From assembly GCA_902805475.1 (NCBI GenBank), contig CADCSX010000005.1, positions 2,305,501-2,369,500 of the forward strand: DNA of 64,000 bases. Direction: 5' to 3'. A program made the position numbers and the translations under genes. The number at the start of each line of letters is the position of its first letter. Position 1 is the first letter of the stretch. This DNA comes from Entonaema liquescens (lineage: Eukaryota; Ascomycota; Sordariomycetes; Xylariales; Xylariaceae). Positions 1 through 9,940 of the stretch are shown here, piece after piece. Under the pieces are notes generated by a model. It was not told the origin of the DNA. It saw nothing but the letters and a program-made list of their open reading frames with translations, and made no database searches.

Positions 1-781
1 ACCTACAGGTAGCAAATGACGGGCTTATAGGTCACTTGCAGCATAGTTCTCAGTACCCGAAATACTCAGGTGAATCCGGCGGGTGACCGGCTCCCCCCCC
101 TAAGACTAATTTTTTCTCAAAGCTCCGACTGGCCGACTTCATTGCTTTGAACCTATTGTAAGGTCCCATCTTACCTTAAAACTTATGCATCTACGTACCT
201 CTTACCAGTCTACCCCAGGTAGTAGCTACGTTCTACCATCCATCCCTCATAGCTAAATTTTCTAGCTCTGTTCTTTTTTTTTTCGCTTCTCCTCCCTCTT
301 GGTCTTCTCTTATATCTCATCTTTCAAGTAACACGTTGCATAATCATATTATCCCCTTCCTTTATAAAAGTCTTATCAACCTTGAGCATATAACCAAGAG
401 GCAAATGATCATGAGTACTCCATGTACTTTGGTCAATTCGATGATCTAACCGGACGAAACGCAGAGCGACATCCTTGCGCAAGGCAAAACGGTACTCGAT
501 ATCTCGCGCAGTTACCGCCGTCACCTATGCTTTCGATAGCCCGTCCTACAAACTCGACTATGTCGCCCGAATCGTCAAGAGCCTTTCGATAAAACTTGCA
601 TTGTTGGTGTAGTCGTGTCCAAAGACTCTAGGTATCTTTAGTTCTCGATATACATGTACAAGCATCAGCCGCGCGCAAACTTCTTGGCTCCTTACTTCTG
701 CCCCGTGCGAACCTTACGTGGTCTGTCCCCCGTTTTTACGTCGGTCGACTCCTCTCGCGTTCGCCTAGCCGAAGTTCCAAT
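1..781. other. Intergenic, no gene seen
   Basis: No coding frame with family resemblance or coherent splice signals is visible. The stretch holds a C-rich run near position 95, a T-rich run near 275-290 and pyrimidine-rich sequence, and should include the promoter and 5' leader of the carrier gene that starts at 782. Confidence 0.5.
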
Positions 782-2058
782 ATGGCCGCTGTACGTCTAT
801 CTTACTTGCAACGACCCGCATTTGCGCTAGCACGAGTCCCGTTCGGTAGCTGACCCAGATCCTCTAGAGTTCCGGAGATATCAAGGCCAAGTATGCCAGT
901 GGGAAGAGAGCTGCCCAGTTCAGCGAGTTCTTTTCCCAGCCGGTGACCGCTGCTTTCTGCGCTGGCGGTGTTGCTGGTGCTGTGTCGCGAACCGTCGTAT
1001 CCCCTCTTGAGCGCCTCAAGATCCTCTTCCAGGTACAAAGCGCCGGCCGCAATGAATACAAGCTATCGGTAGGCAAGGCGCTTGCCAAGATGTGGAAGGA
1101 AGAAGGTTGGAGGGGTTTCATGGCCGGTAATGGAACCAATTGCATTCGCATCGTTCCTTATTCTGCGGTGCAGTTCGGTAGCTATAACCTCTACAAACGG
1201 GTAGGTTGGCCACTAGACTTTATCTTAACCTAGTTTGGGTTTTGTACGTCGAAGATGATTGTAGACCAGTTTAGCTGACACCCCCGCAGCACTTCTTCGA
1301 GAAGTACCCGAACGCTCCTTTATCTCCCCTTCAGAGACTTGTATGCGGCGGCATAGCAGGTATTACCTCGGTGTTCTTTACGTATCCGCTCGATATCGTA
1401 CGGACTCGACTGTCAATTCAATCGGCGTCATTCGCCGCACTTGGAAATATGCCAAAGGATAAGCTCCCGGGCATGTGGACTACAATGGCTATGATGTATA
1501 AGCAGGAAGGCGGCATACCTGCTTTATACCGCGGCATAATACCAACAGTCGCAGGAGTAGCGCCATATGTAAGCTTTAACATGCGCCTTATATGCATGAT
1601 CTGACCAATATGACACGGAAATACTAATAGCTTTGTAGGTAGGGTTGAACTTTATGACATATGAATTCGTCCGCAAATATCTAACACCCGAGGGTGACCA
1701 AAACCCCAGCGCTGCAAGGAAGCTGTTGGCTGGTGCCGTATCAGGTGCTGTTGCTCAGACATGCACATATCCATTGTAAGTATGTCTCGGCTTTCAACTT
1801 ATGGCTGTCTAATACATGTACAGTGACGTCTTGCGGCGGAGATTTCAAATCAACACCATGTCTGGCATGGGCTACAAATACAAGTCGATAGGAGACGCTG
1901 TCAGAGTGATAATAGCCCAGGAAGGGCCGAAGGGTCTCTATAAAGGCCTCATTCCGAACTTACTCAAGGTCGCCCCTAGCATGGCTGCCAACTGGCTCAG
2001 CTTTGAAGTTACCCGAGACTTTTTAGTCGGGTTGAAACCAGAGCCGGTGGTTCTATAA
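782..2058 (+). CDS. Mitochondrial carrier (SLC25 family), YPR011C-like
   Basis: Inner-membrane mitochondrial carrier. Five exons: 782-790, 868-1200, 1290-1568, 1639-1775 and 1824-2058, giving 330 aa; all four introns are GT-AG and every phase matches. Three tandem carrier repeats are visible, each with the PxD/ExxR/K-type signature: PLERLK in repeat 1, YPLDIVRTR in repeat 2 and YPFDVLRRR in repeat 3, with the matching (D/E)GxxxxxxG parts (EEGWRGF, EGGIPALYRG, EGPKGLYKG). The strongly basic first repeat and overall wording match the fungal YPR011C group, whose yeast member carries adenosine 5'-phosphosulfate/PAPS; the substrate here is inferred from that resemblance only. The start was placed on a three-codon first exon because the longer downstream frame has no ATG before the first repeat; this microexon is the least certain part. 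Other SLC25 subfamilies, such as CoA carriers, are the alternative. Confidence 0.88.
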
Positions 2059-2853
2059 TCGAGAAGACACATGACAGTAGCCGATTCCCTTTAATTTTAC
2101 TGGATTATATCCAGATTTTACTTGACTACCTCTAGATATGCACCATTTATGCGTGCGGGATTTCTGATGGGATGGCGTTGATGCACCACGGTAAAGAATG
2201 GCTGCAGTATGCAGGGTAGGGGATCGGACGCGTTAAACAAGGAAGGGTAGATAAACAGACATAGAGAGCACAAAGTCCCTATTAGTTAGTAGAGAAGGCT
2301 TATGAGTCCCGACAGGATAGACCCAGCAACATGATATTGTACATGTATATGGAGAGATGACTACCTGCATGGTGGAGTGAGCGAGCGAGGGTGCTCTTCG
2401 ATTGGAGATAGGGCTCCAGCGAGATAGTTGCATAGAACAATTGAAATTTTGAAATTAATTAAAAATACCTGGCCGTACATAATATTGGACATGAGTATGT
2501 ATGATCTTGCTGTCGTGGTATATGAGGAATAGGAGTGCATCTTAAGGTTACCTTACTGATAAGATTTAGATTACTTATCGAAAGCCTTCATTAGATGCAT
2601 GTTACGCAGTAAGATTGGTTGCATACATATTACCGCTATCAGCTAGGTACGTACTCGTTACTTCCCCCCTACCAACCCTAACTGCCAGTTTTCACCGCCC
2701 ACCCACACAATCCACTCCAAGTTTTGCGGTTTCGAACTTTTCTGCGGCCCACCTGAAATTATTTCCCTTCTTCAGTCACTACTAACCCACAGCACAACAG
2801 CTTTTCCCTTCCCCATCGACTCTCTTTTCAATCACAAAAGGGTCACCGTCAAG
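2059..2853. other. Intergenic, no gene seen
   Basis: The 3' flank of the carrier gene and promoter of the eL18 gene. A pyrimidine-rich stretch around 2690-2830 precedes the ribosomal protein start, as is usual for fungal ribosomal protein genes. No coding frame is supported. Confidence 0.5.
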
Positions 2854-3741
2854 ATGGGTACGTTAAATATTTGTTTAGAGATCTCTATGCGAGTGGGAGT
2901 GTGAAAGATTGGCTTCTGCGTACCGCATTGTGCTTTTCTCTCATACCTTCTGCGAACAAACGGGGATCATCCTCTGTGATGCGCCCGGTAGAGCATATTT
3001 GAACCAAAAAGCTGACAATGGCTTTTTCTCTCTGAATAGGTATTGATCTCGACCGCCACCACGTGCGCAGCACTCACCGCAAGGCTCCCAAGAGCGACAA
3101 TGTCTACCTCAAGCTCTTGGTGAAGCTGTACCGCTTCCTAGCCCGTAAGTCACATCTCCTAATTATCACCAGCTTCCGCGACGAGCTACCAATGAATCTC
3201 CAATTTTGTAATTATGAGACTAATTATGTTTTAATATAGGCCGAACGGACTCGGAATTCAACAAGGTCGTCCTCCGCCGCCTTTTCATGTCCCGCATCAA
3301 CCGACCCCCCGTATCCCTCTCCCGCGTTAAGAGCCAGATCCCCAAGGATGGTGAGGGCAAGGTCGTCGTTGTTGTCGGTACCGTTACCGACGACAACCGT
3401 CTTCTCGAGGTTCCCAAGGTTACCATCGCTGCTCTGCGATTCACTGCCACTGCCCGTGCCCGCATCCTCGCTGCCGGTGGTGAGGCTTTGACCCTCGACC
3501 AGCTGGCTCTCCGTGCCCCTACCGGCAGCAACACCCTGCTGCTCCGCGGCCCCAAGAACGCCCGTGAGGCTGTTAAGCACTTCGGCTTCGGCCCCCACAA
3601 GCACAAGGTACGTGAACGAGGTTTTACTGTGGCTAATATCAGCCTGCTCACAAATTTCTACAGAAGCCGTACATCGAGTCCAAGGGCCGCAAATTCGAGA
3701 AGGCCCGTGGTCGCAGACGGTCAAGGGGTTTCAAGGTCTAA
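2854..3741 (+). CDS. rpl18: 60S ribosomal protein eL18 (L18)
   Basis: Component of the large cytosolic ribosomal subunit. Four exons: 2854-2857, 3040-3144, 3240-3607 and 3664-3741, giving 184 aa, close to the usual 180-190 aa. The first exon is only ATG plus one base, an arrangement common in ribosomal protein genes; the first intron is 182 bp. The N-terminus MGIDLDRHHVR, the central RINRPPVSLSR and the basic C-terminus ending RRRSRGFKV are diagnostic of eL18. All splice sites are GT-AG and the phases agree. GC-rich third codon positions fit high expression. The antisense frames overlapping exon 3 are shadows. Identification is essentially certain. Confidence 0.97.
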
Positions 3742-4265
3742 AGAAAAATTGGCGTGGGTTAGGTCTTGTGTTGCGTCTCTTCCGATATACCATGGATGCA
3801 GTTCTCAAATGGAAGAGGGTTACGCTACTTCAGGAGTGGTTTGTGCATGGCTCGGCGTGATACGGAATTACAGAATCAGTTCATACAGAATTGAGATGCT
3901 TTGCCACTTTTCTGACAATGATCAACTATTTTTCTCATTACGTATTGTGACTGACGAATACATGATACTTGAATTAATGAAATCAGTATTGATGTAGGTA
4001 AAAGTGAAAAATGTCAAAAAATAGCAAAGATTTCGGCAATCGCAAAGAAAGGTGTCACCTGACCGCGTGTCCGGGACGTGCTGCTAAGAATCTCAATATC
4101 TTCATACTGTGTTTCGTCATAGCAAACTCCAACCTACTTCTTGATATATGCACCTACACTTCAAAGGTCTGCTACTAGATAACCTAGAATCGTGTTGTCT
4201 TTACTCCGCCTATTTAATTCCCGCTAGTATTGGTTCTTTGGTCTGAAGTGTTTTCGGTGTACGAA
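3742..4265. other. Intergenic, no gene seen
   Basis: AT-rich 3' flank of eL18 and promoter of the SRAP-domain gene. No recognisable gene or repeat. Confidence 0.5.
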
Positions 4266-5592
4266 ATGTGTGGACGCTATTCATTGGCATTAGTATGTTG
4301 CCAAACTCATCCCTTTACACTTAACATGTCACTAGGAACTAAACGCAGTCAATTACGCAGAGACCGGCGCAGATTCGTGAGCTCTTTCAACATGATGGAA
4401 TGCCTGTGGACGATGCGCCAGATGATGAAGGTGATGGTACACTTAGGCAAAGCTACAACTTCGCCCCCGGTTACCATGGTGTGGTGTATCGGGCTGATGT
4501 ACCAGATTGGGGTGCCGGTCCCCGAAGGCAGCATGCCAATGCTTCTGACGAGGCCGTAGAAGAAGAGCCAGCTGAAGGTAGGGATGGTGATAACGCGTCA
4601 AACCCGAAGTCTGTTAGCTATAAGCTGCAAAGTATGAAATGGGGTTTAATTCCTTTCTGGACCAAGCGCAACCCGGATTATGGTTCTATGATGAAGACCA
4701 TCAACTGTAGAGATGATTCTCTTGCTCAGAATGGTGGCATGTGGAGCACCATGAAGGCGCGGAAGCGATGTATTGTTGTTGCGGAAGGTTTCTACGAATG
4801 GCTCAAAAAAGAAGGGACCAAGGATAAAATCCCGCATTTTGTGAAGAGGAAGGATGGCAAGCTCATGTGTCTTGCTGGGTTATGGGACGTTGTGCAATAC
4901 GAAAGTGAGTATCTTGAGCTGGTGTTAGGAAAGCAAATGATACTAACCGATACTTAGACAGCGAGCACAAGCTTTACACTTACACGATCATAACCACAGA
5001 TTCAAATAAGCAACTCAAGTTTCTCCATGATCGCATGCCGGTTATCCTAGATAATGGGTCTGAAAACATACGCACTTGGCTAGACCCTAAACGTTCCGAA
5101 TGGTCACAAGAGCTGCAGGCGCTCTTGAAACCTTTTGATGGGGAGTTAGAAGTCTATCCCGTCAGCAAGGACGTAGGCAAAGTCGGCAACAACTCGCCTA
5201 ACTTCGTCATCCCCATCGATAGCAAGGAGAACAAGTCTAACATCGCGAATTTCTTCGCCAAAGGCACTGCGAAGAACAGCGCGACAAAAGAGCAGCCTCA
5301 GGTTGAAATTAAGAAAGAAGAAGGGTTCGTTACCGAGGATTCGACTCGGATAAAAGAAGAAAGCAAGTCTATGGCTGGATTTAAAAGAGAAGCGGACGAT
5401 GGCTCGATTGGTGAGGAGCCTCCGAAGAAAGTGGCGACGACAAAGTCTTCTCTAGCATCGGATAAGGCCCCGTCGCCACATAAGGGGGCCCGACAAAAGA
5501 TTAGTGCTACTAGTAATGGTACTAAGAGCCCAAGTAAGGGAAAGCAACCGGGAACGCAAAAGATTACGAAGTTCTTCGCGAATAGCTCCTGA
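4266..5592 (+). CDS. SRAP-domain abasic-site DNA-protein crosslink protein (HMCES/YedK family)
   Basis: HMCES/YedK proteins protect abasic sites in single-stranded DNA by forming a thiazolidine crosslink through cysteine 2. Three exons: 4266-4292, 4361-4904 and 4958-5592, 401 aa. MCGRY at the extreme N-terminus supplies catalytic Cys2, exposed after Met removal. Other family motifs are YNFAPG, the asparagine/arginine segment INCRDDS, the active-site glutamate in EGFYEW and the histidine in HDRMPVIL. For intron 1 I chose the acceptor at 4360, which gives the usual LAL-RPAQ junction; an in-frame alternative at 4348 would add four residues. The C-terminal third is charged, lysine-rich and probably disordered. 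It carries two PCNA-interaction-like motifs, KSNIANFF (283-290) and TQKITKFF (390-397), the second almost at the end as in animal HMCES. This suggests replication-fork recruitment. Confidence 0.93.
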
Positions 5593-5927
5593 TGAGGTGG
5601 CTTGAGGTGTAGCCGAGATTGGCTCTTTTTGTTCCCAGAACTCACGGTGTGTAAATCCATGAAAAATTCTTCGATACACACAAAAAATGCTCAGTCTGGT
5701 GATGCACCAGCTGCCATTAATACATTAATATGGGGGTAAGTTAAATTTTATTTACTAAATAAGGGCTAGATGAACTAGACGGTGTGCAATAATGGCAAAA
5801 TGAGCGTGCTTCACTATGACCTATCTCAAGGCCTATCGCGCGAAGCGATATTCATGCTTCCTACTCAGTCTGATGGAATCCCCTACGACACCACCATAGC
5901 CTTAGAGAGAGGCATATGCAAAGCTAT
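5593..5927. other. Convergent intergenic spacer
   Basis: Spacer between the convergent SRAP and AA9 genes, holding only their 3' ends. Nothing else is recognised. Confidence 0.5.
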
Positions 5928-6770
5928 TTAGCAAGTGAACACAGAGGGGCCAGGTACGGTGTACGAGTGGAAGTTGTTGTAGATGTTAGCAGTGTCTACA
6001 CACGAAACGATGTTAGTTACCAAGAAATATTCTCTTGAAGATCAGTGGAAACTCACATCCGGGGTCGGTAGCCTTGAAAGCACCGGGGATCTTAACGGTA
6101 GGCTTGGGCGAGCCGCTTCCGCCACCGTTGACCTTGATCTGACCGCAACCGACATACCATTGTGGGGTGGAGCCGGGGTTGTGGATGGCGAGGGACTGAA
6201 TTCGGAGGAGGTACTCTCCACTGGGGATACACTTGGGGATAGTGTAAGAGTAGGTGTCTGTCTTGACGTCAGTATGATCATCCTAAGCAACTAATTAAAC
6301 GTTCCCGTACCCTTCAAGGTCCAGGTGGCCTGACCACCGTTGAAGACGGGAGCCCAGTCGTTGATCTTGAACCAGTCTCCGCTACCGTCGTAGTCCACAG
6401 CAGCGCCCGGGGCCTTGGACATATACAGGGAGATGGGTCCCTGGTGGTAGACAGCCGTGTCAAGGGTAAAGGTAAACGGGTCACCGGTGTTCAACTCAAG
6501 AGTGCTGGTGTTACCGCCGTGGGCACCACCGACGTTGCATCGGAGGTCAGGGGAAGAAAGGTCTATCGTTATATCTCAGCACAAATTTAACATACCTTCC
6601 GGCGAGGATTACGAACCGGTAACAGGAGAGTTGTAGTTAGTGTTTCGTCGAACATACTCGTACGGAACACCCTTGGCGGTTCCCTTCGCCAACGACTGGA
6701 AAATGTAGTGGGCCGACGCGCCCTGAGCAGCCAGGGCAGCAGTGGCGATGAGAGCTACAACGTTCTTCAT
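5928..6770 (-). CDS. AA9 lytic polysaccharide monooxygenase (formerly GH61), secreted
   Basis: Secreted copper enzyme that oxidatively cleaves cellulose or related beta-glucans. Four exons on the minus strand: 6770-6617, 6562-6311, 6257-6057 and 5995-5928, giving 224 aa, a compact single-domain AA9. A 20-residue signal peptide ends ..QGASA, exposing His21 as the N-terminal histidine of the copper brace. The second copper ligand is His91 in YHQGP and the axial tyrosine is Tyr170 in PQWYVGC, with Gln168 beside it. Typical AA9 wording includes NSPVTD, LRCNVGG, SLYMSKAP, IPSGEYLLR and the C-terminal GPSVFTC. There is no CBM1 and no linker. Introns are 53-61 bp and all phases agree. The gene points away from the cellobiose dehydrogenase at 9941, whose product can donate electrons to AA9 enzymes. 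Substrate and regioselectivity cannot be read from the sequence. Confidence 0.95.
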
Positions 6771-6941
6771 TGTGATTAAGGAGAGCTGATCCTACTATTT
6801 TCTGTTTTCGAGGCTCAAAGCGTCCGGTGGGTGCAGAGCAGGAACAGAGCAGCTGGCGGAGCCCGCTGCGTAGGCGCCCTGAGCCGTCCTTAAAAACGAA
6901 AAACGCCCACGATCATCTACTTCGGCAGTTCTCATTCTCCG

Positions 6942-6970
6942 TCTGGGGCTCGCGCACTTCGAACCCCAGA
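6942..6970. promoter_or_regulatory. Inverted CTGGGG/CCCCAG pair upstream of AA9 (CreA-like sites)
   Basis: TCTGGGG at 6942-6948 and CCCCAGA at 6964-6970 form perfect 7-bp arms around a 15-base loop, 172-200 bp upstream of the AA9 start codon. Each arm matches the SYGGRG consensus of the fungal carbon-catabolite repressor CreA/CRE-1, and paired sites are typical of glucose-repressed cellulase promoters. Function is inferred. Confidence 0.4.
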
Positions 6971-9071
6971 TTTCCAATATGAAGCGGCCCGCGGCTCCAG
7001 TCGTCGGCACGGGATAATGGCTAAGCACCCTAGAGAGTCTGGCCAGGTCCACGAGCCGTGTCTGGGCTGCAAGCCAGGCGTCATAAGGGGGGAGATCTTT
7101 AATGATATAGATTAAACGGCCTGGCGCAAATGCTTACTTGGTTGGCTGTTGTGGCTTGTTCCGGCGCCGAGCAATATACGCCCCAAATAGGTTATATATA
7201 TGCACAATGTGTTCACAGAAAGCAGCGAAGTTCGGCACTGGGACATCCCCCGGAGAAGCGGATGCGAGATCTAGATGGCAGGGATGGGATCTAATAAGTA
7301 GGTCTCTTCGCTGCCTGCTCTGGGGGTCTTGTGATTTAAACCCCTCGGGCTGTGGAAAGAAAGAAAGGAGACGGCTTGATTTTGCCCCTGTTTGCTCAAG
7401 CTCTGGGCAGCAACAAGTAAAGGAGCTCGAAATTGCACAGGCTAGTATGAATCGTCTCTTAAGAGAGAGATATAAAGTCTGACTTTAAGCCTAAATTGTC
7501 GATGACTTTCTCTGTTTCAAGACACATTGCCTATCTCCTCCAGTGTCTAGTATTCCAAATACCAACGCCGCATCTCTATATAGATACCAAACATTTCCAA
7601 TCCAGTCATATTCATCAACAAATGTTTATCCATTACCATGCGTTACCTGGACGGACCCTATAGATCATATTCTCTGTTGACTTAGTGAGGGGTATAATGC
7701 ACCCGTAGTCGGTTTGGAATCATCGTAATACTCAAGGTGGTTGACAAAAGCGTGGGTGGTATCAGTCACCATGACCAAGGATCGTGGAGCTCCGTTCTCG
7801 TAATATTGAGGGCATGATAACTAATCCAAACACCGTAGAACAGGTGGCGAGGCTCTAATGTGATGTAGGTATATCAGGAAATCAACGTATACTTATATTT
7901 CCATACACGCCTTGAAAAATATATTGGTATACTTGGCTCTTCATTGCCGAATACCACCAAGATTACACAAACCAGATTAACTTATCATATTGGAACGTTA
8001 CTCAAAATCGTGTTTACCAATGGTGTTGAGGGCATTCCTAAGACCTCTTTCTAGAAACCTTCCCAGACTGGGAACTAATAGAGACGGGACTCGAACGCCG
8101 AGCTTATCTCGTCCAAAAGGAGAACTAGGCCGGCGAAAGGCATGCCAGGGACGGGTTGGGCCTATGTGGTCCCCTTTCCCTCAGGCTAGTCGCTCGTGAA
8201 CATGCAACAAAAATTTAAGACAGGGCTATACCAATAAAGCCAACACGTCTTAGACGCAGAGTGTGATCTCGTGACGACAGCCTCAGTCGGGCCTTAGAAC
8301 CGGAGGGAAACTTGGTGTGGATTAGTCCCGGGAGACTTGGCCGAATTTGGGGGGGTGGGATGTTTCGGGGCGGAAAAGCGATGGGACGTAGTGGGATTCG
8401 ATACTTACTAGATCGTGAGAAGGATTGTTTGGAAATCAGAGTCGGAATATAGGCTGAGAGGCGGAGGCAGAGGTAGTAAACAATAAAATGGCCGATGACA
8501 AACCGGGAAAGTATCTCGTCTACGGGATATTTATCCAAATCAACATCCAATTAACCTTATACTTGGCTAGAAGATGGGTCCGTTAGCCGAACCCCTGTAG
8601 ACTCGTGGTGCCAAAGACAGAAAAATCGTGAAGAACCTTGAGAGGATTATCTGGTGTAGGTACGTACTTGTTGGTATTGGTGGTATTGACAGCGGTGGTA
8701 GCATTGGCAGTAACCTGGAAGATGTAACTGTAACTGTACCTATTATGTATGATGTAGTACTGTAGACCTCGAAATTCGGTAGGCGGAGAAGGGGAGCGGG
8801 GTTAAGGTGAACTTTGTGGGGAAGAAAGGGCTAAGCGGGCCTGATAATCCTCTAACTCCCCTAACGTCCTCTATAGTCGATGGGGCTACGGTGGAATCAC
8901 GGCCCTGATCAGCAGAGCAGTACCTGCAATGTGCCTGCAATGTGGGGGAGCAGTCAGCCCTTTTCGCATCGAATTACTCCGTAGCGCCGCCAAGACGGGG
9001 GTCGAGTACCTAAATCATCAACTAAAAATCTGCTCAAATTGGTGGGGAAGAATAGAATAATACCGTTGTAC

Positions 9072-9097
9072 CGTAAACGAGCAACGTAAACGAGCAA
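9072..9097. repeat. 13-bp direct tandem repeat, two copies
   Basis: CGTAAACGAGCAA occurs twice without a gap (9072-9084, 9085-9097) in the AA9-CDH intergenic region. No function is evident. Confidence 0.8.
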
Positions 9098-9798
9098 CCT
9101 TCCTTTTTATCTCCAACTTCACTGGTGCGCCAACTCCAAATGCCTGACTATTCCATGACAATTCCATCTCATATCATTGGTCTGCGGCTACACGTTCCTG
9201 ATGTTCAATCCAGATTGTTCATCTGTCCCTGACAGAAGCTCATCCTGGTCTTGTTTAGCTTCCGTCGATCTTCTCTGCTCCCGTTACACATCCGACTTGG
9301 CCTCGTCGATGGTTCTATACAACAGCATATGCAGAATATGTTGAATTTGCTTTATTTCACTTTACTTGGGTACCTTTGTTTACCTCTCATGTCAGTCAAG
9401 GTTATTCTTTACCAAGTATACCATCTATACCATGTCTTCTAATCTCAGGCTCAATGAAGTTGTTGAGTCGTTTATCGTCTTTCTTATTTCCTTTTCTCTT
9501 TGCCTCCGTGAACTAATATCGCCTGGGTTATTGCTAGGCGCTTCTAGCTAACAACCCTGAGCGTCTATCGCCTATTTCAACCAGTCGGTTCACATTTCGG
9601 TCCTCTTCCCGGTTTCGAAACAATATATGTGCCTTCATTATAGGCAGCTGGCATAATCCGTGCTATACCCTTTCCTATACGAGTCTTCCCCGGCACCGCC
9701 CTCCGTAATCCTGTCGGTGCTTTAGCCAGACCCTTCGACTTTACCAGTAGTTGCAGTATGTTTGTCTTGCAGATCATGTCCTATCACGTCCTCTTTCC

Positions 9799-9808
9799 CG
9801 GAAAACCG
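9799..9808. promoter_or_regulatory. CGG-N4-CCG palindrome upstream of CDH (Zn2Cys6-type site)
   Basis: CGGAAAACCG, within the longer inverted repeat CCCGG-AAAA-CCGGG, lies 133 bp upstream of the CDH start codon. Inverted CGG triplets with a fixed spacer are the classic half-site arrangement for dimeric Zn2Cys6 factors, and such a factor is encoded directly downstream of CDH. The link is inference. Confidence 0.35.
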
Positions 9809-9940
9809 GGTGGGCGATTTGTGTCTTGGCTTTATAGATCCTACGACGTGATGCCATTTATTAGTTGCCTCAAATCCTCTTTTCTGTAGTTCACTAGCCA
9901 CGTCTCCCCAGGTCTTGGATCCTTGGCCAGTGACCTCAAA

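Larger units (their letters stand above)
6771..9940. other. 3.2 kb divergent intergenic region between AA9 and CDH
   Basis: No gene is supported. It should contain both promoters. Visible structure: an inverted repeat at 6942-6970 upstream of AA9, a TATATATA tract near 7190, a 13-bp direct repeat at 9072-9097, an 11-bp duplication near 8921-8945, and a CGG-N4-CCG palindrome at 9799-9808 upstream of CDH. Short open frames here show neither splice structure nor family motifs. Confidence 0.55.

Noticed and set aside
3220..3724. Two overlapping minus-strand open frames of 143 and 166 codons
   Set aside because: They are antisense shadows of the GC-rich, biased exon 3 of the eL18 gene and have no family resemblance.
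4349..4360. Use of the acceptor at 4348 in the SRAP gene
   Set aside because: It is in frame but inserts four residues between LAL and RPAQ, where the family has none; kept only as an alternative.
8083..8102. GTTCGAGTCCC-like tRNA B box on the minus strand
   Set aside because: The arms either side are not complementary and no cloverleaf can be drawn.
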